Origin: Adonisia turfae CCMR0081
Lineage (GTDB): Bacteria > Cyanobacteriota > Cyanobacteriia > Phormidesmidales > Phormidesmidaceae
Length of the DNA stretch: 64,000 nt
Direction of reading: 5' to 3'
Assembly: GCF_011009555.1 (NCBI RefSeq)
Contig: NZ_QXHD01000003.1
Location: 227,239-291,238 of the forward strand
Below are positions 55,177 through 64,000 of this stretch, one piece after another (positions within the stretch are counted from its first letter, which is position 1; every line of letters starts with the position of its first letter). The translations under genes were made by a program, and so were the position numbers. The notes beneath the pieces are model-generated. The model had not been told where the DNA came from, made no database searches, and worked only from the letters and a program-made list of their open reading frames with translations.

Positions 55177-55725
55177 TTCTAAACGGGTTGCGGTCTGCCG
55201 GTGCTCCCCTAGTCCGGCGACCAACGCTAAGGCTATGTCAAGGTCTGCGGCATCTTCATTCAACAGCCGCGCGGGTCCATAGGTCTGGGCCAATGACTTC
55301 TTTGCTGGCGTTAATGTCCCGCAGGTACACAACACAGCCACCCAAAAAGCCGGGTTCACGCCCCGGCTTTTTGGGTTTAATCGTCTGGGTTTTGTGCTTA
55401 GTGGTGCAGGTACTCGATCAAACGTTTAGGATATAGAGTCGCAGTGCCTTGCCTGCACTATCAGAGAACAGAGAAAAGCTGCAATTGTGCTTGGGGACAA
55501 TTATGTTGTCGTTGTCGTCGTTGTCGTCAATACCCATGTCCAAATTAGTGCTGATTTTGGACTGCTTAAATCTCTCAATTAACTGTCTGAAATAACTGGG
55601 CCAAATCCTCTCAAACTGCATGAGAATGGTGTGATTCTTGTCGAGAAAATTCGCATCACATTGGAGTGGTTTTTAGAGATTAGTTATATTGTTAGTATTA
55701 AGATATCGTTCGGGATTCCCTTGCA
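55177..55725. other. Gap after sbtA: terminator, microsatellite, possible transposase scar
   Basis: About 550 bp. It holds the strong hairpin at 55340-55376, a GTCGTT-type microsatellite at about 55507-55525, and on the minus strand near 55260-55320 the words VYLRDINASKEVIGPDLW. The last recalls the C-terminal DRDxNASxN segment of TnpB-type proteins, but is too short to call. No full gene. Confidence 0.4.
55340..55376. terminator. Strong hairpin terminator downstream of sbtA
   Basis: A perfect 15-bp stem ACCCAAAAAGCCGGG/CCCGGCTTTTTGGGT with a 7-base loop. The A5/T5 tracts lie within the arms, so it can end transcription from either side. Confidence 0.75.
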
Positions 55726-56352
55726 ATGAGCCTTATAGAGGTCACTACGCTTTTTACAATGATGGCTGCTTTAGCAGCTTTGCCAAGTGCAAGTGTTGCA
55801 TTGGTTGTTACGCGTGCAGCAACTTTGGGCGTTAAAAGTGGGATTGCTGTGGCTATGGGTATAGTTTGCGGCGATCTTGTATTTGTGGCCCTGGCAATCC
55901 TAGGTCTGTCTGTTGTTGCTGAAACAATGGGTGGTTTTTTTATACTTGTCAAAGTGTTGGGCGGCATGTATCTGATTTGGCTCGGAATATCACTGTGGCG
56001 ATCCAATGATGAACCTGTTGACATCGCAACGTGTAGTATAGGTAATGCCAAGCGGGGGCTGACAACAAGCTTTGTCTCAGGCTTTATCTTAACCTTGGGA
56101 GATGTCAAAGCAATTTTCTTCTATGCCAGCCTATTACCTATGTTTGAAGATCTATCAACGTTAGCAGTCTTTGATCTGATAACTATCGTGTCAATAATAG
56201 TTTTTGGAGTTGGTGGCGTAAAGATTTTATATGCTGTGTTTGCTACCCATGTTGCACGTTTTCTGGAACGAAGGAAACTTCAAAAAGTGTCAAAAAAGGT
56301 TGCAGGTGGTTTAATGATTGGAGCTGGTAGCTACCTTATAGTCAGGACCTGA
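55726..56352 (+). CDS. LysE/RhtB-family amino acid exporter
   Basis: 208 residues with five to six membrane helices. LPSASVALVVTRAATLGVKSGI and AVAMGIVCGDLVFVALAILG match the N-terminal LysE signature (P-x-x-x-x-x-x-x-R-x-x-x-G-x-x-x-G), and GGMYLIWLGISLWR the conserved second block. It likely exports an amino acid or derivative; the substrate cannot be told. Single gene between sbtA and the secretion pair. Confidence 0.88.
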   Translation: MSLIEVTTLFTMMAALAALPSASVALVVTRAATLGVKSGIAVAMGIVCGDLVFVALAILGLSVVAETMGGFFILVKVLGGMYLIWLGISLWRSNDEPVDIATCSIGNAKRGLTTSFVSGFILTLGDVKAIFFYASLLPMFEDLSTLAVFDLITIVSIIVFGVGGVKILYAVFATHVARFLERRKLQKVSKKVAGGLMIGAGSYLIVRT

Positions 56353-56793
56353 CATACTCTAGAGAAAAGCATATAAATAAGCACCCGTTAACTAAACGGG
56401 ATGACGGTACCAGACCCTTCAGTATCGTGGTCATTCGCCTTGGGGGCAGACTATCAGCGGTCTTTTTGACGAGCTGTTTTTAAATTACGACCATCCATCA
56501 GCGTATTGCAGAGGGACTGTATCCTGCCCATTGGTGCCAGGATTAGAGGCCAGTGATTGCTCATGATGCTTAGGATCCATAGCTGGAAGTGGTGCGTTAG
56601 GGAAACTTTATTGAGAGTTGTTCGAGATTTCAGTCACCGTAAAATCTCTGAGGTTAGTAATCTAAAAAAATGGAATAGTCTGGTAGAAAACCTGATTAAG
56701 TCTGGTGTTTAGTCTTTTAGTCTAACAACAGTTTCCTCAGAAAAATCTACAGATACAGTCAGATTATTTCTTGGTAAGAATATATTTTCAACC
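56353..56793. other. Gap upstream of the secretion operon
   Basis: About 440 bp, AT-rich near the 3' end, presumably with the promoter of the exoprotein gene. No gene, clear hairpin or repeat recognised. Confidence 0.4.
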
Positions 56794-59700
56794 ATGCTAG
56801 CTTTAAAGTCCGTGCTCTCCAGCCGTATTCTATTAATTCCGTTCCTGGGTGTTTTATTTCATCTGCCACCTGCCCAAGCCCAATCAATTACAGTGGATAG
56901 TAATGGAGCGCAAACCATTGTCACAGTAGATGGCAATCAGTACAATATCGACGGTGGTAGCCTATCAGGAGATGGAGCCAACCTGTTCCATAGCTTTGAG
57001 CAGTTTGGATTAAGCTCAGGAGAAATAGCCAACTTTCTCAGTAATCAAAATATTCAAAACATTCTCGGGCGCGTAGTTGGCAGTGACCCGTCAGTTATTA
57101 ACGGCCTCATACAAGTTAGTAACAGCAGCGCCAACCTGTATCTAATCAATCCAGCCGGAGTCATCTTTGGCGCTGACGCCACTTTAAACGTGCCAGCAGA
57201 TTTTATGGTGACTACCGCCGATGGTGTTGCCATAGACGATGTTTGGTTCAATGCCATCGGTGAAAATGACTATGCTAGCTTAATCGGTAATCCCCATAGC
57301 CTGTTGTTTGGCAGCAGCCCCGGTAGTATTGTTAACGCAGGAAACTTAGCAGTCAGTGACGGCAACAATCTTAGCCTCATTGGTGGCACCGTCGTCAATA
57401 CTGGCACTCTCTCAGGCAACCACGTCACTATGGCCGCTATACCGGGTCAGCGACGGGTACGGATTGATCATCCGCAGCTGCTACTGAGTCTGGAGATGCC
57501 AGCAGCAGCTGAAAATGCGACTGAATTAGCTGATGCAAGTTCTCTTTCAGATCTTTTGACTGGAGGAGACGTTACCGTTGCGACTGGCGTAGACGTAGAT
57601 GATGCTGGACGGATCTGGTTATTAAATACATCCGTTAATCCAGGCGATGTGGTTGTCGCTGGAACAGTATCTGGTAACCAAGTGCAGCTAGCCGCTGCTA
57701 ATCAAGTCTTGGTTCTCGAAGATCCCACTCAAACAATTCGCACCCACGGTGGTCAACACAGCGCTCCAATTATCACCCGATTTAGTGAAAACGGCACCAA
57801 TGCTAATGAGCTAGTCTTTCTGGATGCGATCGCACCCGATTACACCCAACTACTTTATGGAGCCAAGGCCGGGACCACTACGGTAGTCGTGCCCACCAGT
57901 GAAAATGGCATTGATCGCGTCACCGAGATTCTCAGCCAAGTAGGAGCGACAGATGTTATTGATGCCATCCATATTGTCTCGGAGGGCAATGAGGGAGAAT
58001 TTTGGTTAGGTAATGCCTATATCAGTGATGAGACTCTGGAACAATATAGAAGTCAGTTACAACAGTGGGGCGGGTTAATCGGTGCCGAAGCTGATATCTT
58101 GATCTACGCTTGTTTAACAGCACGAGGGGAAAGTGGACTGGCACTGCTAGATCAAATTGCTGGATTAACCGGAGTTGATATTGCTGGCAGCACGGATTTA
58201 ACCGGCAGTAGTAGCCGAGGCGGTGACTGGACTCTGGAGCGTTCGATCGGCACGATTGAAGCGGATAATGCCTTTGAACAAACAACCCTGACGGAGTATG
58301 ACGGCCTGTTGCAAGTCTTTACGGCCACCGATGCCACCAGTTTGATTGATGCCATTAATACGGCCAATGGCAATGTAGAAACAGATACCATTAACCTGGC
58401 CAACAACGTTACCCTCACCGCAGTGGATAACATGACCAATGGGGCCAATGGCTTACCCTCCATTACGGCAGCGGAAAAGCTAACCATCAACGGTATGGGC
58501 AATACCCTGGAGCGGGATGCCACTGCGCCTGACTTCCGTCTGCTGCATGTGGCCCTGGGTGCCGAATTAGAAATCAACGAAACCATCCTTTCCGGTGGGG
58601 TGGCCGATACTGGTGGTGCAGGAGACGATGGGGGAGCTATCCACAATAGAGGCACCCTTACCGTCAACAACAGCACCATTTCCGGCAATAGAGCGGCAGA
58701 TGATGGGGGGGGGATTTCTAGCTATGGAACTATCACCAATGCCGCGTTAGTGACTATCAACAACAGCACCATTTCTGGCAATACGGCTGGAGGCAACGGC
58801 GGTGGCCTGTCCAACACCACATTCACGTCTCCCGCACCTCCCGCACCGAATGCATCGGTGATAAACGTCAATAACAGCCTCATTACTGGCAATAAGGCGA
58901 ATGTTGGCGGCGGCATTGCCAGCCTGGGACAAAATTCGGACAATAGTGCAGTGATAACTGTTAACAACAGTACTATTTCTGGCAATGAAGCCGTTTTTGG
59001 TGGGGGTGGTATCTACAACCGGGGGCAAACTTCCCTCTTGGGCTCAACCATCACCATCACCAATAGCACCATTGTCCAGAATGAAGTGACCAATCCAGGT
59101 AGTTCAGCTGGTGGCATTCTCAATCTTCACGTGGGTGTCGGTGCCAATACGGCGCTGATCACCTTGAACAACAGCATCGTTGCCCAGAATGTGGCTACGG
59201 TACATCCGGATGTGCGACGAATAAGTGCCATCATTTCCCCGATTGCCGATGGGGGCAATAACCTGATTGGCGTTGATTCCCAGGGCCTATTCACCACCAG
59301 CACCCTGGTCGGTAGTGACGCCGCTCCAGTCGATCCAGAGCTGTTGCCCCTCGGCGACTACGGCGGTCCTACCCAAACCCATGCTTTCTATCTCGGCAGT
59401 CCGGTGCGTGACACGGGCAGTAATGCCCTAGCCACAGCGGCAGGTCTCACCACGGACCAACGGGGAGCTAATCGCTTCAATGACCTAGTAGATATTGGCG
59501 CTTTCGAGTCCCAAGGTTATGGCCTGACGGTGGTGACTGGAGATGGCCAAAGTACCCTGGTGAACGAATCTTTTGACACAGTTCTGGCAGTTCAAGTCAC
59601 AGAAAACTTTGTTAATTCGGCACTACCGATTCCTGATGTCACTGTCACCTTTACGGCAAATCCTGGCAGTAGTGGAGCAAGCGCCAGTCCAGATAGCAGT

Positions 59701-60081
59701 GTCATGACCGATGCCACGGGATTGGCCACCGCTACCAGTCTGCTAACGGCAAATGAAACCGGCGGTGATTTTACCGTGACTGCGGATGCTGCAATGTTAG
59801 ACTCTGCCACGTTTAACCTGACCAATACGGCACCGGAACCAGAACCAGAGCCGGAACCAGAACCAGAGCCGGAACCAGAACCAGAGCCGGAACCGACACT
59901 ACCATCTAACCTTTTAGAACTGTGGATAGATCTGCAAGCAACGCGACTACTCTCCGATCCCATTTGTGAGACAGTCCCTGATGTGGACATTGTCGTGGAC
60001 ATACCAGATCTAGACTTTCCAGCTATCTCCAATGAAAAGAGTCAAACTATATCAGAAACAGATTGCCAGTTGCATTACTAG
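56794..60081 (+). CDS. Two-partner secretion exoprotein with DUF4347 and beta-helix domains (TpsA)
   Basis: 1095 residues. A signal peptide (VLFHLPPAQAQ) is followed by the haemagglutination-activity TPS domain, about 30-250, with NILGRVVGSDPSVINGLIQV and NLYLINPAGVIFG, the marks of FhaB-type proteins. About 338-510 is a DUF4347 domain (ELVFLDAIAPDYTQLLYG, DAIHIVSEGNEGEFWLGN). A right-handed beta-helix follows (about 515-900; repeated INNSTISGNxA), then an Ig-like domain (about 915-1012), an (EP)n spacer at 1013-1035 and a C-terminal tail. It is probably exported through the partner encoded 56 bp downstream and displayed on, or released from, the cell surface. Confidence 0.92.
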   Translation: MLALKSVLSSRILLIPFLGVLFHLPPAQAQSITVDSNGAQTIVTVDGNQYNIDGGSLSGDGANLFHSFEQFGLSSGEIANFLSNQNIQNILGRVVGSDPSVINGLIQVSNSSANLYLINPAGVIFGADATLNVPADFMVTTADGVAIDDVWFNAIGENDYASLIGNPHSLLFGSSPGSIVNAGNLAVSDGNNLSLIGGTVVNTGTLSGNHVTMAAIPGQRRVRIDHPQLLLSLEMPAAAENATELADASSLSDLLTGGDVTVATGVDVDDAGRIWLLNTSVNPGDVVVAGTVSGNQVQLAAANQVLVLEDPTQTIRTHGGQHSAPIITRFSENGTNANELVFLDAIAPDYTQLLYGAKAGTTTVVVPTSENGIDRVTEILSQVGATDVIDAIHIVSEGNEGEFWLGNAYISDETLEQYRSQLQQWGGLIGAEADILIYACLTARGESGLALLDQIAGLTGVDIAGSTDLTGSSSRGGDWTLERSIGTIEADNAFEQTTLTEYDGLLQVFTATDATSLIDAINTANGNVETDTINLANNVTLTAVDNMTNGANGLPSITAAEKLTINGMGNTLERDATAPDFRLLHVALGAELEINETILSGGVADTGGAGDDGGAIHNRGTLTVNNSTISGNRAADDGGGISSYGTITNAALVTINNSTISGNTAGGNGGGLSNTTFTSPAPPAPNASVINVNNSLITGNKANVGGGIASLGQNSDNSAVITVNNSTISGNEAVFGGGGIYNRGQTSLLGSTITITNSTIVQNEVTNPGSSAGGILNLHVGVGANTALITLNNSIVAQNVATVHPDVRRISAIISPIADGGNNLIGVDSQGLFTTSTLVGSDAAPVDPELLPLGDYGGPTQTHAFYLGSPVRDTGSNALATAAGLTTDQRGANRFNDLVDIGAFESQGYGLTVVTGDGQSTLVNESFDTVLAVQVTENFVNSALPIPDVTVTFTANPGSSGASASPDSSVMTDATGLATATSLLTANETGGDFTVTADAAMLDSATFNLTNTAPEPEPEPEPEPEPEPEPEPEPTLPSNLLELWIDLQATRLLSDPICETVPDVDIVVDIPDLDFPAISNEKSQTISETDCQLHY
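59833..59894 (+). repeat. 18-bp tandem repeat encoding Glu-Pro spacer
   Basis: CCGGAACCAGAACCAGAG occurs three times and partly a fourth (period 18). It encodes PEPEPE and yields a stiff, acidic, length-variable spacer near the C-terminus. Confidence 0.9.
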
Positions 60082-60137
60082 GAAAGAAGATATCCTGCTT
60101 GTCTTTTTCATTGATTAATGTGATTAGGTTCCTATCT

Positions 60138-61823
60138 ATGCGACAGAATATTCCTAAGATCACGCTTCTGCTTTCCATACTTTGCGTATCCCCAGTCCTT
60201 GCCCAACGCCCTGACCCCAACCAAGATCGCCTACCCCAATCCCTACCCAATCCTGAAGAAGCGATTCCATCTGACACAACTCCCGAGATTACTCCACCTG
60301 AATCTCCTACAGAGCAGCCGATACCGGGTGAGGATGTGGTTATTTCTGTTATCCAAATTGAGGTGTCAGGCAGTACTATCTTTGGTCCAGAAGAGTTTGA
60401 TCCGCTAGTCCAGCCTCTAGAAGGAAGAGACGTTTCTTTAGCAGAGCTACAGACCCTAGCTGATGCCATTACCCGTCTTTACTTTGATCAGGGCTATCTC
60501 ACGTCTCGGGCGATTCTACCAGAACAAGATATTACTGAAGGGTCTATTCTCATCCAAGTGATTGAAGGCAGTATTGGTCAGATTCAAATTGAAGGCAATC
60601 AACAAACTCAAACCCGTTATCTAGAGCAGCGCCTTGGTCTGGGAACCGATACCCCTGTTCAACTGGGGGCAATAGAAGATCAGCTCAGGTTACTACAACT
60701 CAATCCCCTATTTGACTCTGTGGAAGGCACCCTGCTCCCCGGAGAAGACCTGGGAGAAAGTGTTCTGGCAGTTACCGTGGATGAGGCAAAACCGTTTAAT
60801 GCGGATCTCTCCATCGATAACTATTCACCTCCCAGTGTGGGGGATGTACGCATGGGCATCGGTCTAAGTTACCGCAACCTGACTGGTTGGGGAGACCAGA
60901 TTTCCTTGGCCTATCATCGTTCCACCACTGGGGGGTCTAACCTGTATGATATCGGCTATCGAATTCCGTTAAATGCCATGGACGGAACGCTGCAGCTACG
61001 GACGCTGATTAGCGATAGCACCCAAACCTTGACCAGTCTGGATGTCAGCGGTGACTCTGAGTTTTATGAAGTTAATTTTCGCCAACCCCTCGTGCGTACA
61101 CCCCGAGAAGAATTTGCGCTCTCTTTAGGATTTGCCTATCGTGAAGGCCAAACCTTTCTGTTCGGTTCTCCTTTTCCCTTTGGTAGCGGCCCGGATGCCA
61201 ATGGCATTAGCCGTACCAGTGTGATTAAATTTGGTCAGGATTACATCCGGCGAGACCCCTCTGGCGCGTGGGCGTTTCAATCTCAATTCAGCCTGGGTAC
61301 TGGCCTATTTAACGCGACCAATAATGGCTCCCCCACTCCCGATAGTCAATTTCTCAGTTGGCTAGGACAAGCTCAGCGAGTTCAACGGTTAGATAAAAAC
61401 AATTTGCTGATTATACAAGCCAGCGGTCAACTAGCCTCTGATAGTTTACTGGCCTCAGAACAGTTTGTTATTGGGGGTGGTCAGTCCCTACGGGGATATC
61501 GTCAAAATGTTCGTTCTGGGGATAATGGTTTTCGTCTATCAGTGGAAGACCGAATTACCGTGCTCCGCGATCAAGACACTCAATCATCCATCCTCCAAAT
61601 CATGCCATTCCTGGATATGGGATATGTATGGAATCAAAACGGCAATCCCAATGTACAACCCTCTCAGCGTTTTTTGGTGGGAGCAGGTCTCGGCGTTGCC
61701 TACCAACCCTTGGAGGGGCTTAGCCTGCAGCTGGATTATGGATTACCGTTAGTCGACTTGAATGATCGGGGTGACAATGTCCAGGATGATGGCTTTTACT
61801 TCACTGTGAACTATCATTATTAA
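60138..61823 (+). CDS. ShlB/FhaC-type outer membrane transporter (TpsB)
   Basis: 561 residues from ATG 60138, chosen because it begins a clean signal peptide (MRQNIPKITLLLSILCVSPV, cleavage after VLA); the frame is open to 60063 but that part has no leader. A proline-rich linker leads to a POTRA domain (VISVIQIEVSGSTIFGPEEF, GYLTSRAILPEQDI) and a 16-strand beta-barrel (NADLSIDNYSPPSVGDVRMG; VIGGGQSLRGYRQN, the VRGY/F-like lid motif; end GFYFTVNYHY). It secretes the exoprotein encoded just upstream. Together they form a classical TpsA-TpsB operon. Confidence 0.93.
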   Translation: MRQNIPKITLLLSILCVSPVLAQRPDPNQDRLPQSLPNPEEAIPSDTTPEITPPESPTEQPIPGEDVVISVIQIEVSGSTIFGPEEFDPLVQPLEGRDVSLAELQTLADAITRLYFDQGYLTSRAILPEQDITEGSILIQVIEGSIGQIQIEGNQQTQTRYLEQRLGLGTDTPVQLGAIEDQLRLLQLNPLFDSVEGTLLPGEDLGESVLAVTVDEAKPFNADLSIDNYSPPSVGDVRMGIGLSYRNLTGWGDQISLAYHRSTTGGSNLYDIGYRIPLNAMDGTLQLRTLISDSTQTLTSLDVSGDSEFYEVNFRQPLVRTPREEFALSLGFAYREGQTFLFGSPFPFGSGPDANGISRTSVIKFGQDYIRRDPSGAWAFQSQFSLGTGLFNATNNGSPTPDSQFLSWLGQAQRVQRLDKNNLLIIQASGQLASDSLLASEQFVIGGGQSLRGYRQNVRSGDNGFRLSVEDRITVLRDQDTQSSILQIMPFLDMGYVWNQNGNPNVQPSQRFLVGAGLGVAYQPLEGLSLQLDYGLPLVDLNDRGDNVQDDGFYFTVNYHY

Positions 61824-61852
61824 CCTTGTTGCAATTGATCTTGGCATACAGG

Positions 61853-62962
61853 TCAACGTTTTTGATGCTCGGCTGATGCAGTTGTAACATTGACTTCTGC
61901 AAGGGCTTCATCCGGCAAAACAAATGAGTTGCGCAACAATGTCTCATCCCAGGCAATCACCTCAGGGAAACAAATCCCCGGTAGTATAGAAACACCAAAG
62001 ATTTCCTGAACAGCATCCTCAAATCTCAAAAAAGCCAAAATCGTGGCAGTTTCTATATTAACAACCCAAACACCACAGTTCCTTTCTTGCAACCGTTCAG
62101 TAATGGGGAGCCCACTAAATACGGCAGTTTCTCTTACCTGTGACAGCCCTACAAAAGCCAGCGGCCCCCAGAAATCTAACCCTCTGGTAAAGCCAGGCAA
62201 TTGCACAACCGCATTTAATCGTCCTGTTTTTAGATCGACTGTTGATAAATTTCCCTGACCCGATTCTAAAACCCATAGCTGATCACGATACCATCGGGGA
62301 GAATGGGGCATTGAAATGTTCTGTGCTAACAGCTGATTGGTGGTAGTGTCCACCACAATGCCGCCATGGGCTTTATGCTCACGCCAACCGTTAGCTGTAT
62401 CTGTGGGTGCCAAGGCTGTCACATAACGTGGTTGATGATCACGTATACCTAACCCATTTAAGTGGCAGCGATCATTAATATCATAGGCGCTGACAAATGG
62501 TGGTCGCCAGCGGGGCATAAAGCTGTTTTTCCGATCCAGAGTACATAAACAAGAAAATCGAGTATTGATAAACCATAGTTCATCATCAATATAGGCCATT
62601 TCATGAATGTCAATATCGCCTGTTATATGACTGTTGCGAGGTAGATAGCAGGCATCATGTTTATTAGGCGGATCAAGGGTCTGACCCACTGCTGGAACAT
62701 TACGAAATTCCCAAATTTGATAGCTTGTTCCTAGGGCTATTTTCTCAGGATCGGCAGCCAAACCCATGGGTTGATCAAAAACGCGAAAATGGGTATTTAC
62801 CACATTGCCATCGGCACGAACCACAATCAGTTTGCCCGCTTGATAGGTAGATACTACCAGTGATATACCACATTGAGTCAGTATTTCCGTTAGATTTTGG
62901 GTGTGAACACTTCGCAAGGGCTTAAGAGACACAGTATCGGAAGAGTAAGATGCCATAGGCAT
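61853..62962 (-). CDS. TIGR03032-family protein
   Basis: 369 residues. CGISLVVSTYQAGKLIVVRA, HEMAYIDDELWFINTRFSCL, SFMPRWRPPFVSAYDINDRC and SPRWYRDQLWVLESGQGNLS are typical of the TIGR03032 (DUF4915) family, predicted beta-propellers of unknown function common in cyanobacteria. No signal peptide. It converges on the secretion operon, and the calcium-protein-like gene at 63177 is divergent from it. Confidence 0.9.
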   Translation of the reverse strand: MPMASYSSDTVSLKPLRSVHTQNLTEILTQCGISLVVSTYQAGKLIVVRADGNVVNTHFRVFDQPMGLAADPEKIALGTSYQIWEFRNVPAVGQTLDPPNKHDACYLPRNSHITGDIDIHEMAYIDDELWFINTRFSCLCTLDRKNSFMPRWRPPFVSAYDINDRCHLNGLGIRDHQPRYVTALAPTDTANGWREHKAHGGIVVDTTTNQLLAQNISMPHSPRWYRDQLWVLESGQGNLSTVDLKTGRLNAVVQLPGFTRGLDFWGPLAFVGLSQVRETAVFSGLPITERLQERNCGVWVVNIETATILAFLRFEDAVQEIFGVSILPGICFPEVIAWDETLLRNSFVLPDEALAEVNVTTASAEHQKR

Positions 62963-63176
62963 AGGTGAGTTAGGAGATAGAAAAATCTCATCTCCTAACC
63001 ATAGCGTGTTTGAACACTATCTGAAAAGAGTGAACTTATTTTTCTAATGGAATTGGCGACAGCTCTAATATCTCGGTCAGAAGTCACACAAACTCGGTCA
63101 TGATTTCGGTCATCCGATTGTTTTGATCAATGTAGATCACTTAGACCGCATTTATTTTCAAGGAGAAACAAGTCTT

Positions 63177-64000
63177 ATGGCTAACTATAATGTAGGAGCA
63201 TTACACGATCCGATCGTTAGTTACACCAACTATAGTCTTACCCAAGGCGACCCAACCGATGTCTTTCGATTCAGTGTCTTTGGTGGTTTTATGGGTAATC
63301 GCGAAATTGGCATTCGCTTACACGATATTAGTGCTAATGACAATGCCAATCTATCGCTGTGGCGAGATACAAATAATAACGGTACCATTGATGCATCCGA
63401 CGATTGGGTTGCCTTGGCTTTGGCTCCCAATAATGATGATGACACTATTAGCTTTAATGCTTCAGCAGGTAATTACTTGCTTCAAGTAAATCGTGTAAAT
63501 GATAGCGTTGGCAGTGTCAGCTATGACCTGGATCTACAGGCCACCCACAGTGCTGGTACACTCGGAGGATCGGTTAAAAGCTACAGCGGTGGTTATCTCA
63601 GTAACACTAATCCAAAAGATGTTATTGAGTTTACGACAAATCACCCTTTTCAGAGAAACATCAACGTAGCCGTTGACAACATTACCAATGGCGGCAATGT
63701 TAGTTTACGAATGTACAGAGACAATGGCAATGGTGTTTTTGATGCGGCAGATACCCTTGTAGCTGGGGAGTTGTACTCTTCGGGTGAAAATAGTCTGAAC
63801 TATAGAGGAACTGCGGATACCTATTTTGTTGAGCTAGAGTACTTCAATAGTGATAGTACCTTCTTTGAGTATGACCTCAAGCTCTCTAGAAGCAATAGCA
63901 AGGCTAGCAATTTACTTGTCGGTGAATTTGATGTTGGTGACCTTACAGGTTTTGGCTATAGTAACGACGGCGTGGTAGGCAATGGTTTCACCACTGATAC
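63177..64000 (+). CDS. Large secreted-type repeat protein, 3' end outside window
   Basis: The ATG at 63177 (MANYNVGALHDPIVSYTNYS) has AAGGAG 11 bases upstream, and the frame is open to the window end (274 codons so far). Two or more acidic beta domains are visible, each with a DxxNxNGxxD-type word (SLWRDTNNNGTIDASDDWVA; RMYRDNGNGVFDAADTLVAG), which looks like calcium-binding loops, and PPC-like strands (SAGNYLLQVNRV). No classical signal peptide, consistent with a C-terminal type I secretion signal beyond the window. Probably a cell-surface or extracellular calcium-binding protein. Confidence 0.8.
   Translation, partial: MANYNVGALHDPIVSYTNYSLTQGDPTDVFRFSVFGGFMGNREIGIRLHDISANDNANLSLWRDTNNNGTIDASDDWVALALAPNNDDDTISFNASAGNYLLQVNRVNDSVGSVSYDLDLQATHSAGTLGGSVKSYSGGYLSNTNPKDVIEFTTNHPFQRNINVAVDNITNGGNVSLRMYRDNGNGVFDAADTLVAGELYSSGENSLNYRGTADTYFVELEYFNSDSTFFEYDLKLSRSNSKASNLLVGEFDVGDLTGFGYSNDGVVGNGFTTD

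Noticed and set aside
55063-55436. Overlapping long frames around the sbtA end on both strands
   Set aside because: They are shadows of sbtA and its terminator region; a TnpB-like word near 55300 is too short to support a gene.
59592-60032. Minus-strand frame of 146 codons with a Gly-Ser run
   Set aside because: It is antisense to the Glu-Pro repeat of the exoprotein gene; the Gly-Ser run is simply its complement.

Overview
The window looks like cyanobacterial chromosome. The octamer GCGATCGC (HIP1-like) recurs in and between genes, a bicarbonate transporter/PII-like pair (SbtA/SbtB) is present, and the zinc-ribbon Ser/Thr kinase, TIGR03032 protein and two-partner-secretion genes are of cyanobacterial type. 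An Acaryochloris-like genome would fit, but that is a guess. The window is rich in insertion sequences and decaying genes.

Layout. 0-5 kb: two near-duplicate hybrid histidine kinases in tandem. 5-8.5 kb: wreckage of two ligase-associated DNA-damage-response genes (PdeM-type phosphoesterase and Lhr-type helicase), with short unknown ORFs between. 8.8 kb: a 3' fragment of tRNA-Gly(CCC), probably an integration scar. 9.3-27 kb: seven related tetratricopeptide (TPR) genes sharing an N-terminal domain of about 100 residues. Only two are intact; the others carry IS630/IS5-type insertions, frameshifts, a 50-bp tandem duplication and a nonsense codon. 28.4-31.1 kb: Ser/Thr kinase fused to a membrane segment and a propeller-like domain. 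31-32.5 kb: IS1595-type remnant, an attC-like sequence and a GC-rich sulfotransferase.

32.5-41.4 kb: an amino-nitrogen region with Usp, an AgcS-type sodium:amino acid symporter, a taurine:pyruvate-type aminotransferase, a TauE/SafE-type exporter, an IsfD-like short-chain reductase and, beyond an IS5-family element, alanine dehydrogenase. Together they suggest a route that takes nitrogen from taurine (or a similar omega-amino acid) and exports the carbon-sulfur skeleton as isethionate. 41.5-42.7 kb: three fused gene fragments. 42.9-46.9 kb: SET-domain protein plus formyltransferase, then a tandem glycine riboswitch ahead of a DadA-type amino acid oxidoreductase, then a dienelactone hydrolase. 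47-51.6 kb: reductases, a secreted SnoaL-like protein, an AraC regulator and a secreted RidA protein, partly GC-rich and probably transferred. 52.1-55.2 kb: sbtB and sbtA with two small unknown genes between. 55.7 kb: LysE exporter. 56.8-61.8 kb: two-partner secretion pair. 61.8-64 kb: a TIGR03032 protein and the start of a large acidic repeat protein that runs off the window.

No rRNA, intact tRNA or CRISPR array was seen.
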